Origin: Micromonospora rubida
GTDB lineage: Bacteria; Actinomycetota; Actinomycetes; Mycobacteriales; Micromonosporaceae
DNA length: 64,000 nt
Direction: 5' to 3'
Assembly: GCF_009908295.1 (NCBI RefSeq)
Contig: NZ_JAAALO010000002.1
Location: 223,490 to 287,489 of the forward strand
Below are positions 43,327 through 51,410 of the stretch, piece by piece (position 1 is the stretch's first letter; each line of letters opens with the position of its first letter). A program made the position numbers and the translations under genes. Below the pieces are notes generated by a model, which searched no databases, was not told where the DNA came from, and saw only the letters and a program-made list of their open reading frames with translations.

Positions 43327-45444
43327 TCAGTTGCCGGTGCGGGCGCCCGTGACGCGGAAGGCGACCGACTCGCCGGGCGGAACGAAGTCGCGGACCGGCT
43401 CGTCCCGGAGGGTGTCGTACAGGATCCTGCCGACGACGTCGACCAGGCGGGCCTGGACCGCCTTGCCGACCGCGTCGCGCGGGTCGTCGGGGTTCGCCGC
43501 GATCGAGGCGACGGCGAGCTGCGGGGTGAAGGCCACGACGGTCTCCGTCCCGTTGCCGTCCGAGCTGCCGGTCTTGCCGGCCACCGGCCGGCCGAGCCGG
43601 GAGCGCAGGTCGGCGGCGGTGCCGCCGGTGCAGCGGCGGTACATCGACTGGTCGCCGACCGGACAGCGGGCGGCGTCCGCCGCGCCTCGGGCCACGTCGA
43701 CGTCGAGCACCTGCCGGCAGTCCGGGCGACCGGCCGAGGCCGCCCGGCCACCGCCGTCGGTGATCGACAACACCGGCATGGGGGCGCACCACCTGCCCTC
43801 CGCGGCCACCGCGGCGTACGCACCGGCCAGGTCGAGCGGGGTGGTGGCGGTGACCCCAAGGGTGAACGGCCCCCACTCCCGCGCGCCGTACCGGGCCATC
43901 CGGGCGTCGGACTCGGCGCGGAACCGGATGCCGAGCCGCTCGGCCATCTCGACCACCCGGTCCGCGCCCACCCGTTCGGTCAACCAGGCGAAGTAGGTGT
44001 TGACCGACAGGCCGAAGGCGTCCCACATGGTCCGGTGGCCGTCCATCCCGAGCGGGTCGGCGTTGACCGGGCACCACCGGCCGTCGCAGTTGGCCGAGTC
44101 GCCGTCGATCTGGAAGCGGGTGACGATGCGGGACGGGGAGTCGAACCCGGTGTCCAGCGGCAGGCCGGCCTCCAGCGCGGCGAGCAGGGTGAAGAGCTTG
44201 AACGTGGAGCCGGCCTGGTAGCCGGTGATGGCCCCGCCCCCGGCGACGAGCTGGTTGGCCGTGTTCGGGCGGTTCTTCCAGCCCGCCGGGTTCTCGGCCA
44301 CGCCGTAGTTCCGGTTCACCGCCATGGCGAGCACCCGGCCGGTGCCCGGCTGCACCACCGCCGTCGGCGCGGCGCGGCGGTCGTTGACGTCGTACACCTT
44401 CCGCACCTGCTCGGTGGCGGTCCGCTGCACGGCCGGGTCGAGCGAGGAGACGATCCGGAACCCGCCCCGGCGCAGGGTGCGCTGCCGCTCGTCGGCTGTG
44501 GCGCCGAAGGCCGGCTGCTCGTTCCACCAGCGGGTGAACCAGTCGCAGAAGAAGCCCCAGTCCTCGTGCCCCTTCGGAACGGCCGCGCAGTCGTTCGGCG
44601 TCGTGCTGGGCTTCAGCGTCAACGGCTCGGCCTGCGCCGACGCGGCCGCGTCGGGCGCGACCTGGCCGGTTTCGACCAGCCGGTCCAGCACGTACGCCCG
44701 GCGCAGCAACGCCGCGTCGGCGTCGCCGTTGATCGGGTCGTCGGTGTTCGGCGAGCGGACCAGCCCGGCGAGCAGGGCGGCCTCCGCCAGGGTGAGCTTC
44801 GCCGGCGGCTTCGAGAAGTACCGCTTGCTGGCGGCGCCCACCCCGTACGCCCCGGCTCCGAAGTAGGCGATGTTCAGGTAGCCGGCGAGGATCTGCTCCT
44901 TGCTCAGCTTCTGTTCCAGCGCCAGGGCGTACCGCATCTCCTTGAGCTTGCGGGCGAGGGTGATCTCGGTGGCCCTGGCCCGCTCCTCCTCGGTGAGCCC
45001 CGGGTCGCTGGCCAGCACGTTGCGGACGTACTGCATGGTCAGCGTCGACGCGCCCTGCCGGGTGCCGTCGCGCTGGTTGGCGGTGAACGCCCGGACCACG
45101 CCGCGCGCGTCGACGCCCCGGTGCTGGTAGAAGCGGACGTCCTCGGCGGCGACGATGGCCTGGCCCATCACCGGCGCCACCTCGCTCAGCGGCACGTCCA
45201 CCCGGTCCTCGGTGTAGAACGAGGTGATCAGGGTGGTGCCGTCGTTGGCGTAGAGGGTGGAGCGCTGGGCCGTGGGCGGTGTGCGCAGCGACTCGGGCAG
45301 CCCGGACCAGGGCTCGGTGAGCCCCCGCACGCCGATCCCGAGGACCAGGGCGGCCGGCAGGGCCGCCACGGCCAGCGCCAGCCCGGCGAGCACCCCGGCG
45401 ATCACGATGGTCATCAGCTTGTCGAGACGGCGGACCCGGATCAT
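43327..45444 (-). CDS. Class A penicillin-binding protein
   Basis: A bifunctional peptidoglycan synthase of 705 residues. A cytoplasmic N-terminus and one membrane helix (LMTIVIAGVLAGLALAVAAL) lead to a glycosyltransferase domain with AAEDVRFYQHRGVD and RQGASTLTMQYVRN. The transpeptidase domain has the SxxK serine in AGSTFKLF, SVN in GLSVNTYF and KTG in VAGKTGSSDG. A ribosome site (GGGGAGAG) precedes the ATG. It crosslinks peptidoglycan outside the membrane and is a beta-lactam target. Confidence 0.95.
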   Translation of the reverse strand: MIRVRRLDKLMTIVIAGVLAGLALAVAALPAALVLGIGVRGLTEPWSGLPESLRTPPTAQRSTLYANDGTTLITSFYTEDRVDVPLSEVAPVMGQAIVAAEDVRFYQHRGVDARGVVRAFTANQRDGTRQGASTLTMQYVRNVLASDPGLTEEERARATEITLARKLKEMRYALALEQKLSKEQILAGYLNIAYFGAGAYGVGAASKRYFSKPPAKLTLAEAALLAGLVRSPNTDDPINGDADAALLRRAYVLDRLVETGQVAPDAAASAQAEPLTLKPSTTPNDCAAVPKGHEDWGFFCDWFTRWWNEQPAFGATADERQRTLRRGGFRIVSSLDPAVQRTATEQVRKVYDVNDRRAAPTAVVQPGTGRVLAMAVNRNYGVAENPAGWKNRPNTANQLVAGGGAITGYQAGSTFKLFTLLAALEAGLPLDTGFDSPSRIVTRFQIDGDSANCDGRWCPVNADPLGMDGHRTMWDAFGLSVNTYFAWLTERVGADRVVEMAERLGIRFRAESDARMARYGAREWGPFTLGVTATTPLDLAGAYAAVAAEGRWCAPMPVLSITDGGGRAASAGRPDCRQVLDVDVARGAADAARCPVGDQSMYRRCTGGTAADLRSRLGRPVAGKTGSSDGNGTETVVAFTPQLAVASIAANPDDPRDAVGKAVQARLVDVVGRILYDTLRDEPVRDFVPPGESVAFRVTGARTGN

Positions 45445-45618
45445 CAGCTCTCCCCGCAGGAGCCAGCGTGCGAACCCGTCCAGAATGACCCGGAAGCCAC
45501 CAGACGCCCCCGGTTTTCCCCAAAGGGGGACGAGTTTCGCGAGAAAAGCACGCGACGCGCCGCAGGACGCGCGGGACGACCGACCCGGCCGGGGCCGGCG
45601 GTACGCCGGTGGCGGGCG

Positions 45619-46230
45619 TCAGGGCAGCAGGGCGGCGGCCAACGGGTGGACGGTCTCCTCGATCTCGTCGGCCACCCGGCTGAAGCACTGGTCGCCCCGC
45701 CCCCACGGGTCGTCGAGGTCGTCGGTGCGCAGCGGGGACGTGCCCTGCCGGCCGGCGTGCGCGGCGGCGACCAGGGCCACCCCGCGCGCGAACACCGCGT
45801 CGGGGCTGGCCTCGGCGGCCGGCAGCGCGGCGGCGTCCACCGCCGCCAGCAACCGGCCGAACTCGCCGAGCACGAAGGTGCGGGCGGCGGCGTCGGGGCG
45901 CAGCGCCACCACGTACTCCTGCTGGTCCGCGGTGGCGGTGAGGACCAGGTCGGCGGCGTCGATCTGGTCGGAGCGCAGCTTGCGGGCGGCGAAGCCGTCC
46001 ACGTCGCCGCCCCGGGAGAGCACCTGCCGGGCGGCCGGCGGGTTCATCTCCTCACCCGCGTGCCAGCCGCCGGTGCCGGCGCTGTGGCTGTGCAGCAGCC
46101 CGTCCGCGCCGGCCGGGTCGACACCGCGCCGGGTCAGCCGCTCGCGGACGGCCAGCGCCAGCAGCCGCTCCGCCATCGGCGAGCGGCAGATGTTGCCCAT
46201 GCAGACGTGCAGGACGGTGAACGGCGGCAC
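45619..46230 (-). CDS. Low-molecular-weight protein tyrosine phosphatase
   Basis: A 203-residue phosphatase with the P-loop CMGNICRS (Cys10, Arg16) and the general-acid aspartate in DDPWGRG. It is longer than the ~160 typical, with an extra Ala-rich segment in the middle. The GTG directly follows the sua5 stop codon, so it is cotranscribed. Substrates may be tyrosine-phosphorylated envelope enzymes; this is not shown by sequence. Confidence 0.9.
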   Translation of the reverse strand: MPPFTVLHVCMGNICRSPMAERLLALAVRERLTRRGVDPAGADGLLHSHSAGTGGWHAGEEMNPPAARQVLSRGGDVDGFAARKLRSDQIDAADLVLTATADQQEYVVALRPDAAARTFVLGEFGRLLAAVDAAALPAAEASPDAVFARGVALVAAAHAGRQGTSPLRTDDLDDPWGRGDQCFSRVADEIEETVHPLAAALLP

Positions 46231-46875
46231 TCAGCCCACCCGACTCTCGACGATGTCGGGCACGACGTCCCGCAGCTTCTCGAACGGGATCGCCCCGGCG
46301 CGCAGCACCCGGGGCACCTCGCCCGTGAGGTCGACGATGGTGCTCGGCACCGGGTCCGGGCAGGGCCCGGCCTCCAGGTACGCCCGGACGGAGTAGCCGA
46401 GCTGCTCCCGGGCCGCCTCGGCGGTGACCGTCGCCGGCTGGCCGAGCTTGTTGGCCGACGCCACCGCCATCGGGCCGGTCTCCCGCAGCACCTCCAGGGC
46501 CACCGGGTGCAGCGGCATTCGCACGGCGACCGTGCCGCTGTCGTCGCCCAGGTCCCACGACAGGCTCGGCGAGTGCTCCACCACGATGGTCAGCGCGCCC
46601 GGCCAGAACGCCTCGACCAGGTCGCGGGCCGCCTGCGGCAGCGTGAACACCAGCCCGTCGAGGGTGTGCCGGGAGCCGATCAGCACCGGCGGCGCCTGCC
46701 GGGTGCCGCCCTTGGCGTCCGAGAGGGCCTTGACGGCATACGGCGTGAAGGCGTCGGCGCCGATCCCGTAGACCGTGTCCGTCGGCAGGACGACCAGCTC
46801 GCCGTTCTTGACAGCCTCGATGGCAGCGGCGATGCCGCGGTCCCGGTCGGCAGGCGACCGGCAGTCGTAGAGCAT
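46231..46875 (-). CDS. L-threonylcarbamoyladenylate synthase (Sua5/YrdC family)
   Basis: A 214-residue enzyme making threonylcarbamoyl-AMP for the t6A37 modification of ANN-decoding tRNAs. It shows GELVVLPTDTVYGIGADA, PPVLIGSR, FWPGALTIVVEHS, VAVRMPLHPVALEVL and ASANKLGQPAT. It lacks the C-terminal Sua5 domain, so it is the short form. The ATG overlaps the prmC stop by one base (TGATG). Confidence 0.94.
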   Translation of the reverse strand: MLYDCRSPADRDRGIAAAIEAVKNGELVVLPTDTVYGIGADAFTPYAVKALSDAKGGTRQAPPVLIGSRHTLDGLVFTLPQAARDLVEAFWPGALTIVVEHSPSLSWDLGDDSGTVAVRMPLHPVALEVLRETGPMAVASANKLGQPATVTAEAAREQLGYSVRAYLEAGPCPDPVPSTIVDLTGEVPRVLRAGAIPFEKLRDVVPDIVESRVG

Positions 46876-47906
46876 CACGAGAAGCCAGTCTGCCACGCCC
46901 GGGCCCCGCCGGTGTCCTCGGCGTGACCAGGTGCCCCGGGCACGGACCCCCGGCGGCGGCGGGCGGTGGCGAACCGGGGCCGTCCGGCCAGGTCCCGGTG
47001 CTCCTCGACCGCCTCGTACCGGCCGTCGGCGGCGAGCAGCGCCGGCAGCGCCACGCCGTGCGTGTCGTCGTGCTCGACCCCGAGCACCCCGCCGGGGCGC
47101 AGCAGCTCGGCGGCCCGGGCGAGCACCGGCCGGATCACGTCCAGCCCGTCCGCCCCGCCGAAGACCGCCTCGTCCGGGTCGTGCGCCGCCACCTCGGGCG
47201 GGACGAGCACCGCGCGCGGCACGTACGGCGGGTTGCAGAGCAGCACGTCCACCCGCCCGGTCAGCCCGGCCAGTAGCTCCGGGTCGGTGACATCGGCGGC
47301 CACCACCTCGATCGGCCGGTCCCCGGCGGCGGCCCGGTCGGCGGCGTTGCGGCGCAGCCAGGCCAGCGCTGCCGGCGACCGCTCCACCGCCACCACCCGG
47401 GCTCCGGGCGCCTCCTGGGCGACGGCGAGGGCGATCGCCCCCGACCCACTGCACAAATCGACCACCAGCGGCCCGTCGCCCACCCCGGCGATCTCGCCCA
47501 CCCCGGGGCGCGGGGGGTCGACGATGGTGGCCCCCGGTCGCAGCCGGGCCTGGTCGACGCCCCAGCCGGCGAGCAGTTCCGTCTCCGGCCGGGGCACGAA
47601 GACGCCCGGCCCGACCGCCAGCTCCAGGTGCCGGAAGCCGGCGCTGCCGGTGAGGTGCTGCAACGGCTCCCTGGTCGCCCGCCGGGCGACCAGGGCGTCG
47701 TACCGGTCGAGCTGGCCGGCGGTGAGGCCGTCGGCCAGCGCCAGCCGCCCCCGGGGTACGCCCAGCACGTGCGCGGCGAGCAGCTCGGCCTCGGCGCGGG
47801 ACGCCTCGACGCCCGCCGCGGCGAGGGTCCGCGCGGCGCGGGCCACCGCCACCGAGGGCCGAAGCCGTTCTGACCCTTCGGACGGGTGTTGCGGAAGGGA
47901 GGTCAC
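46875..47906 (-). CDS. prmC: Peptide chain release factor N5-glutamine methyltransferase
   Basis: Methylates the GGQ glutamine of release factors, including PrfA encoded just upstream. The 343 residues have an N-terminal helical domain (ARTLAAAGVEASRAEAELL), FVPRPETELL, the SAM site VVDLCSGSGAIALA and the catalytic LLCNPPYVPR. A Pro/Gly-rich insert (about 145-160) precedes the SAM site. The GTG at 47906 has no ribosome site but CATGAT six bases upstream, so it is probably leaderless; the frame continues upstream into the divergent GGDEF gene. Confidence 0.94.
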   Translation of the reverse strand: MTSLPQHPSEGSERLRPSVAVARAARTLAAAGVEASRAEAELLAAHVLGVPRGRLALADGLTAGQLDRYDALVARRATREPLQHLTGSAGFRHLELAVGPGVFVPRPETELLAGWGVDQARLRPGATIVDPPRPGVGEIAGVGDGPLVVDLCSGSGAIALAVAQEAPGARVVAVERSPAALAWLRRNAADRAAAGDRPIEVVAADVTDPELLAGLTGRVDVLLCNPPYVPRAVLVPPEVAAHDPDEAVFGGADGLDVIRPVLARAAELLRPGGVLGVEHDDTHGVALPALLAADGRYEAVEEHRDLAGRPRFATARRRRGSVPGAPGHAEDTGGARAWQTGFS

Positions 47907-47979
47907 GACATAATCATGAAGCGTCGCCGGAGCGCGCCACGAACTGGTGCGTCGGCGCACACCGACAGGGAGGTCGCGG

Positions 47980-49530
47980 GTGGGCTGGCTCGACCGGGTC
48001 AACGACCAGGTTGACGCCCTCACCCGGGCCCGCACCCTGCAGGAGGTGGACCGCTCCGCCGAGGCGTGCACCCTCCTCGACAGGGTGGTGGGCAGCACCA
48101 CCGACCCGCACGCCCGGGCCGACGCGCTGGTGCAGCGCCTCTCCGCGTTGATCAATCTCGGTCGCACCGCCGAGTTCACCCGGGCCATCGAGGAGGCTTC
48201 CGCCGCCGTGCGGGACCTCGCCGAGCCGTACCTGCACGGGCACCTCAACGCGCTGGCCGCGCTCGCCGCCCACCACCAGGGGGCGCTCGACCGGTGCGTC
48301 ACCCACCTGGTCAAGGCGGCCCGGGCGCTCGGCGCGGTGGACGACCCGGACCGGGACACCGCGTGGGGCTGGCACGACCTGGCGATGGCCTACTCGTACC
48401 TCAGCTTCCACGGCTACGCCCTCGGCGCCATCGAACGCGCCCGCCAGCTCGGGGTCGCCGCCGGCATCCCCGAGGAGACCTTCGCCGCCCCCGGGATCCG
48501 GCTGCGCAACGCGGTGGCCCTCGACCACAACGGCGACAGCGACGGCTGCCTGCGGGTGCTCCGGGACGTCGCCTCCGACCTGGGCCGGTTCCTGCGCGGC
48601 GAGCGGGCCGGCCGGCTGCGGCCGAGCAGCCTCGCCGCGTACGGCTACGCCGCCGCCCGGCGGGCGGCACTGGGCGACCAGGTGGAGACCGGCACCGACG
48701 CCGACCCGTCCCGGCTCCTCGCGCACGGCGGGGACAGCGCGCGGGCCCGGGACATGCGTCAGCTCGGCCAGGTGTGCCTGGCCATCGCCGCCGGCAACCC
48801 GATCGAGGCGGTCACCCGGCTGGACACCGCCCGGGTCTCCCACGAGACCCTCGGCGCCGCCGAGGCGGCGCGGCTGCGCAGCATCGCGTACGGGCGGGCC
48901 GGCGACCACCCGGCGGCACACCGGGCCGACCGGCACGCGTTCCGGCTCGCCGCGCAGCGCAACGACCGGCTGCGGGACGTCTACATCGACGGCATCGCCG
49001 CCCGGATCGACCACGAGGAGATGCGCCGCGAGGCGGCCCGGTACGAGGGCGAGGCGCTCACCGACCCGCTGACCGGGCTGCCCAACCGGCGCCGGCTGGA
49101 ACGCTACATCGCGGCGGTGGTGGCCCGCGGCGAGCGGGTGGTGATCGGCGTCTGCGACCTGGACGGCTTCAAGGCGGTCAACACCCGGCACGGCCACCAC
49201 TCCGGCGACCTGGTCCTCCAGCGCGTCGCCGGGGTGATCAACCGGGTGATGCGCCGGGGTGACTTCGTGGCCCGCTACGGCGGCGACGAGTTCGTGGTGG
49301 TGCTGTCGGGCGCGGGCATGACCGAGGCCGCCGAGGTGGCCCGCCGGATCGAGGCGGCGGTGCGCACGGAGGACTGGGAGTCGCTGGTGCCCGGCACCCC
49401 GGTCGGGGTCAGCATCGGCTTCGCCGAGGTGACCGGCTCCGGCCCGGGCCTGCGCGACGCGCTCGGCACGGCGTTCGAGATCGCCGACCGGGAGATGCTC
49501 GCCGCCAAGACCCGCCCCCGCGCCTCCTGA
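47980..49530 (+). CDS. Diguanylate cyclase with TPR-like sensor region
   Basis: A 516-residue GGDEF protein producing cyclic di-GMP. Residues 1-350 are helical repeats of TPR/MalT type, with no membrane segment. The cyclase domain has LTDPLTGLPNRR, CDLDGFKAVN and ARYGGDEFVV. RRGD lies five residues before GGDEF, forming the inhibitory I-site (RxxD), so product feedback is expected. The GTG at 47980 has GGGAGGTCG upstream, better than 47947. It is divergent from prmC and convergent with prfA, sitting on the opposite strand inside the prfA-prmC unit. Confidence 0.92.
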   Translation: MGWLDRVNDQVDALTRARTLQEVDRSAEACTLLDRVVGSTTDPHARADALVQRLSALINLGRTAEFTRAIEEASAAVRDLAEPYLHGHLNALAALAAHHQGALDRCVTHLVKAARALGAVDDPDRDTAWGWHDLAMAYSYLSFHGYALGAIERARQLGVAAGIPEETFAAPGIRLRNAVALDHNGDSDGCLRVLRDVASDLGRFLRGERAGRLRPSSLAAYGYAAARRAALGDQVETGTDADPSRLLAHGGDSARARDMRQLGQVCLAIAAGNPIEAVTRLDTARVSHETLGAAEAARLRSIAYGRAGDHPAAHRADRHAFRLAAQRNDRLRDVYIDGIAARIDHEEMRREAARYEGEALTDPLTGLPNRRRLERYIAAVVARGERVVIGVCDLDGFKAVNTRHGHHSGDLVLQRVAGVINRVMRRGDFVARYGGDEFVVVLSGAGMTEAAEVARRIEAAVRTEDWESLVPGTPVGVSIGFAEVTGSGPGLRDALGTAFEIADREMLAAKTRPRAS

Positions 49531-49555
49531 CCCCGGGGGCGGTTCCAGGGGCCGG

Positions 49556-50644
49556 TCAGCGGCGGGTCAGCTCGGTGTCGCCGGCCAGCCGGGCAGCCCG
49601 GTCGGCCTCGGCGAGGGCGTCCAGCACGCCGTCCAGCTCACCGGCGAGGGCCAGGTCGAGGTTGTACGCCGTGTAGCCGATCCGGTGGTCGGTGATCCGG
49701 TTCTGCGGGAAGTTGTACGTGCGGATCCGCTCCGAGCGGTCCACCGTGCGCACCTGCGCCTTGCGGGCGTCCGAGGCGGCGGCGTCGGCCTGCTCCTGGG
49801 CGGCGGCCAGCAGCCGGGCCCGCATGATGCGCATCGCCTGCTCCCGGTTCTGGAGCTGGGACTTCTCGTTCTGGCAGGAGACCACGATCCCGGTCGGCAC
49901 GTGGGTGATCCGCACCGCCGAGTCGGTGGTGTTCACCGACTGCCCGCCCGGCCCGGACGAGCGGAACACGTCGATCCGCAGATCGTTGGGGTCGATGGTG
50001 ACGTCCACGTCCTCCGCCTCGGGCAGCACCAGGACCCCGGCGGCGCTGGTGTGGATCCGCCCCTGCGACTCGGTGACCGGGACGCGCTGCACCCGGTGCA
50101 CGCCGCCCTCCCACTTGAGCCGGGACCAGACCCCGTTGCCGCCCTCCGGGACGCCCTTGGTCTTGATCGCCAGCGAGACGTCCTTCACCCCGCCCAGGTC
50201 GGAGTCCTGCGCGTCGATCACCTCGGTGAGCCACCCGTGCCGCTCGGCGTACCGGGTGTACATCCGCAGCAGGTCGCCGGCGAACAGGGCCGACTCCTCG
50301 CCGCCCTCGCCGGCCTTGATCTCGACGATCACGTCCTTGGCGTCGTGCGGGTCGCGCGGGATCAGCAGCTCGGCGAGGCGTTCCTCCAGCGCCGGCAGTC
50401 CGGCGGCGATCGACTCCGTCTCGGCCGCGAAGGACGGGTCCTCGGCCGCCAGCTCCCTCGCCGCGACCAGGTCGGCGCGGGCCTGCTCCAGCTCGCCGGC
50501 CGCCTTGTTCAGCGGCACCAGCTCGGCGTACCGGCGGCCGACCCGGCGGGCGGTGTTCTGGTCGGCGTGGATGGCCGGGTCCGCGAGGCGCTTCTCCAGC
50601 TCGGCGTACTCGTCGAGGAGGGCGGCCAGCCGCTCACTGCTCAT
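49556..50644 (-). CDS. prfA: Peptide chain release factor 1
   Basis: Class I release factor for UAA and UAG, 362 residues. The GGQ loop is [18 protein letters not shown]; the domain holding the tripeptide anticodon shows [20 protein letters not shown]. The C-terminal [18 protein letters not shown] is typical. It lies 115 bases after rpmE and is separated from its methylase gene prmC by the opposite-strand GGDEF gene. Confidence 0.98.
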   Translation of the reverse strand: MSSERLAALLDEYAELEKRLADPAIHADQNTARRVGRRYAELVPLNKAAGELEQARADLVAARELAAEDPSFAAETESIAAGLPALEERLAELLIPRDPHDAKDVIVEIKAGEGGEESALFAGDLLRMYTRYAERHGWLTEVIDAQDSDLGGVKDVSLAIKTKGVPEGGNGVWSRLKWEGGVHRVQRVPVTESQGRIHTSAAGVLVLPEAEDVDVTIDPNDLRIDVFRSSGPGGQSVNTTDSAVRITHVPTGIVVSCQNEKSQLQNREQAMRIMRARLLAAAQEQADAAASDARKAQVRTVDRSERIRTYNFPQNRITDHRIGYTAYNLDLALAGELDGVLDALAEADRAARLAGDTELTRR

Positions 50645-50713
50645 GCTCGGGGTGCTCCTTCGACGACGAGGACCGGCCGGGGACGGTGACCCGGACGGGG
50701 GGCAATACGGACA

Positions 50714-50748
50714 GCGCCCGCGCCCGGCGGGAAGCCGGACGCGGGCGC
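50714..50748 (-). terminator. Hairpin between rpmE and prfA
   Basis: GCGCCCGCGCCCGGC (50714-50728) pairs with 50734-50748, with one mismatch, around a five-base loop, 11 bases beyond the rpmE stop codon. It probably terminates or attenuates readthrough into prfA. Confidence 0.72.
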
Positions 50749-50759
50749 CGAACGTGGAG

Positions 50760-50984
50760 CTACTTGGCCTTCTTGGCCTGAACCTTGGCGTACTTCTGCT
50801 GGAACTTGGCGACCCGGCCGGCCGTGTCGAGAACGCGCTGCTTACCGGTGTAGAACGGGTGGCAGGCGCTGCAGGTCTCGACGTGGATGGAACCGCCCTT
50901 GGCGGTGCTGCGGGTCGTGAAGGTGCTACCGCAGGAGCAGCTGACCTCGGTGGTCGTGTACTCCGGGTGGATGTTGGACTTCAT
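50760..50984 (-). CDS. rpmE: Ribosomal protein L31 (zinc form)
   Basis: A 74-residue large-subunit protein, starting [20 protein letters not shown]. The four cysteines (CSC and ETCSAC) mark the zinc-binding form, expected to be replaced by a zinc-free paralogue under zinc limitation; that paralogue is not in the window. The ATG at 50984 is preceded by AGGCGAC with AAGGACCG further up. Confidence 0.97.
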   Translation of the reverse strand: MKSNIHPEYTTTEVSCSCGSTFTTRSTAKGGSIHVETCSACHPFYTGKQRVLDTAGRVAKFQQKYAKVQAKKAK

Positions 50985-51359
50985 GTCGCCTCGGTCCTTT
51001 CGTGGGTGGTCGCCGGGTCGCCCGTGCGGCGCCGACGCGTGGTGCGCGCCGGGCTCGGGCGTGAACCGGAACCGGTGGCCGATTGACCAGTGTGCCATGG
51101 GCGTGGGCCGACCCGTCAGGCGGGCCGCACAGCAGGTCCGGCTTCGTCAACGTGCCGGTCCCCTCCCGCATTCCCGCCCCGCCGCCCCCTATTCGCCCGC
51201 CCCGGCAAACCGGACATTCACCCGGAATCGGGGGACGGGTGTCGGATCCCCCGACGACCGGATGCAGGTGGTCCGGATCTCACGGTCCCCCGGCCGCATC
51301 GTCTCTCAGGTGGCCGAAGGCGACCCCTGAGCCGTCTCGCGGGGGCCCTGGCACGGGAC
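50985..51359. other. Intergenic region upstream of rpmE
   Basis: About 375 bases with no recognisable gene. It should hold the rpmE promoter and, near 51360, the terminator of the phosphodiester glycosidase gene. I see no Zur-like AT-rich palindrome near the rpmE start. Confidence 0.5.
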
Positions 51360-51398
51360 GGGCCCCGGCCGTTCGCGTTTCCGCGGCGGCCGGGGCCC
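51360..51398 (-). terminator. Terminator after the secreted glycosidase/phosphatase gene
   Basis: GGGCCCCGGCCG (51360-51371) pairs perfectly with 51387-51398 around a 15-base loop, 12 bases beyond the stop codon. Confidence 0.7.
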
Positions 51399-51410
51399 TT
51401 GCTCACCTTC

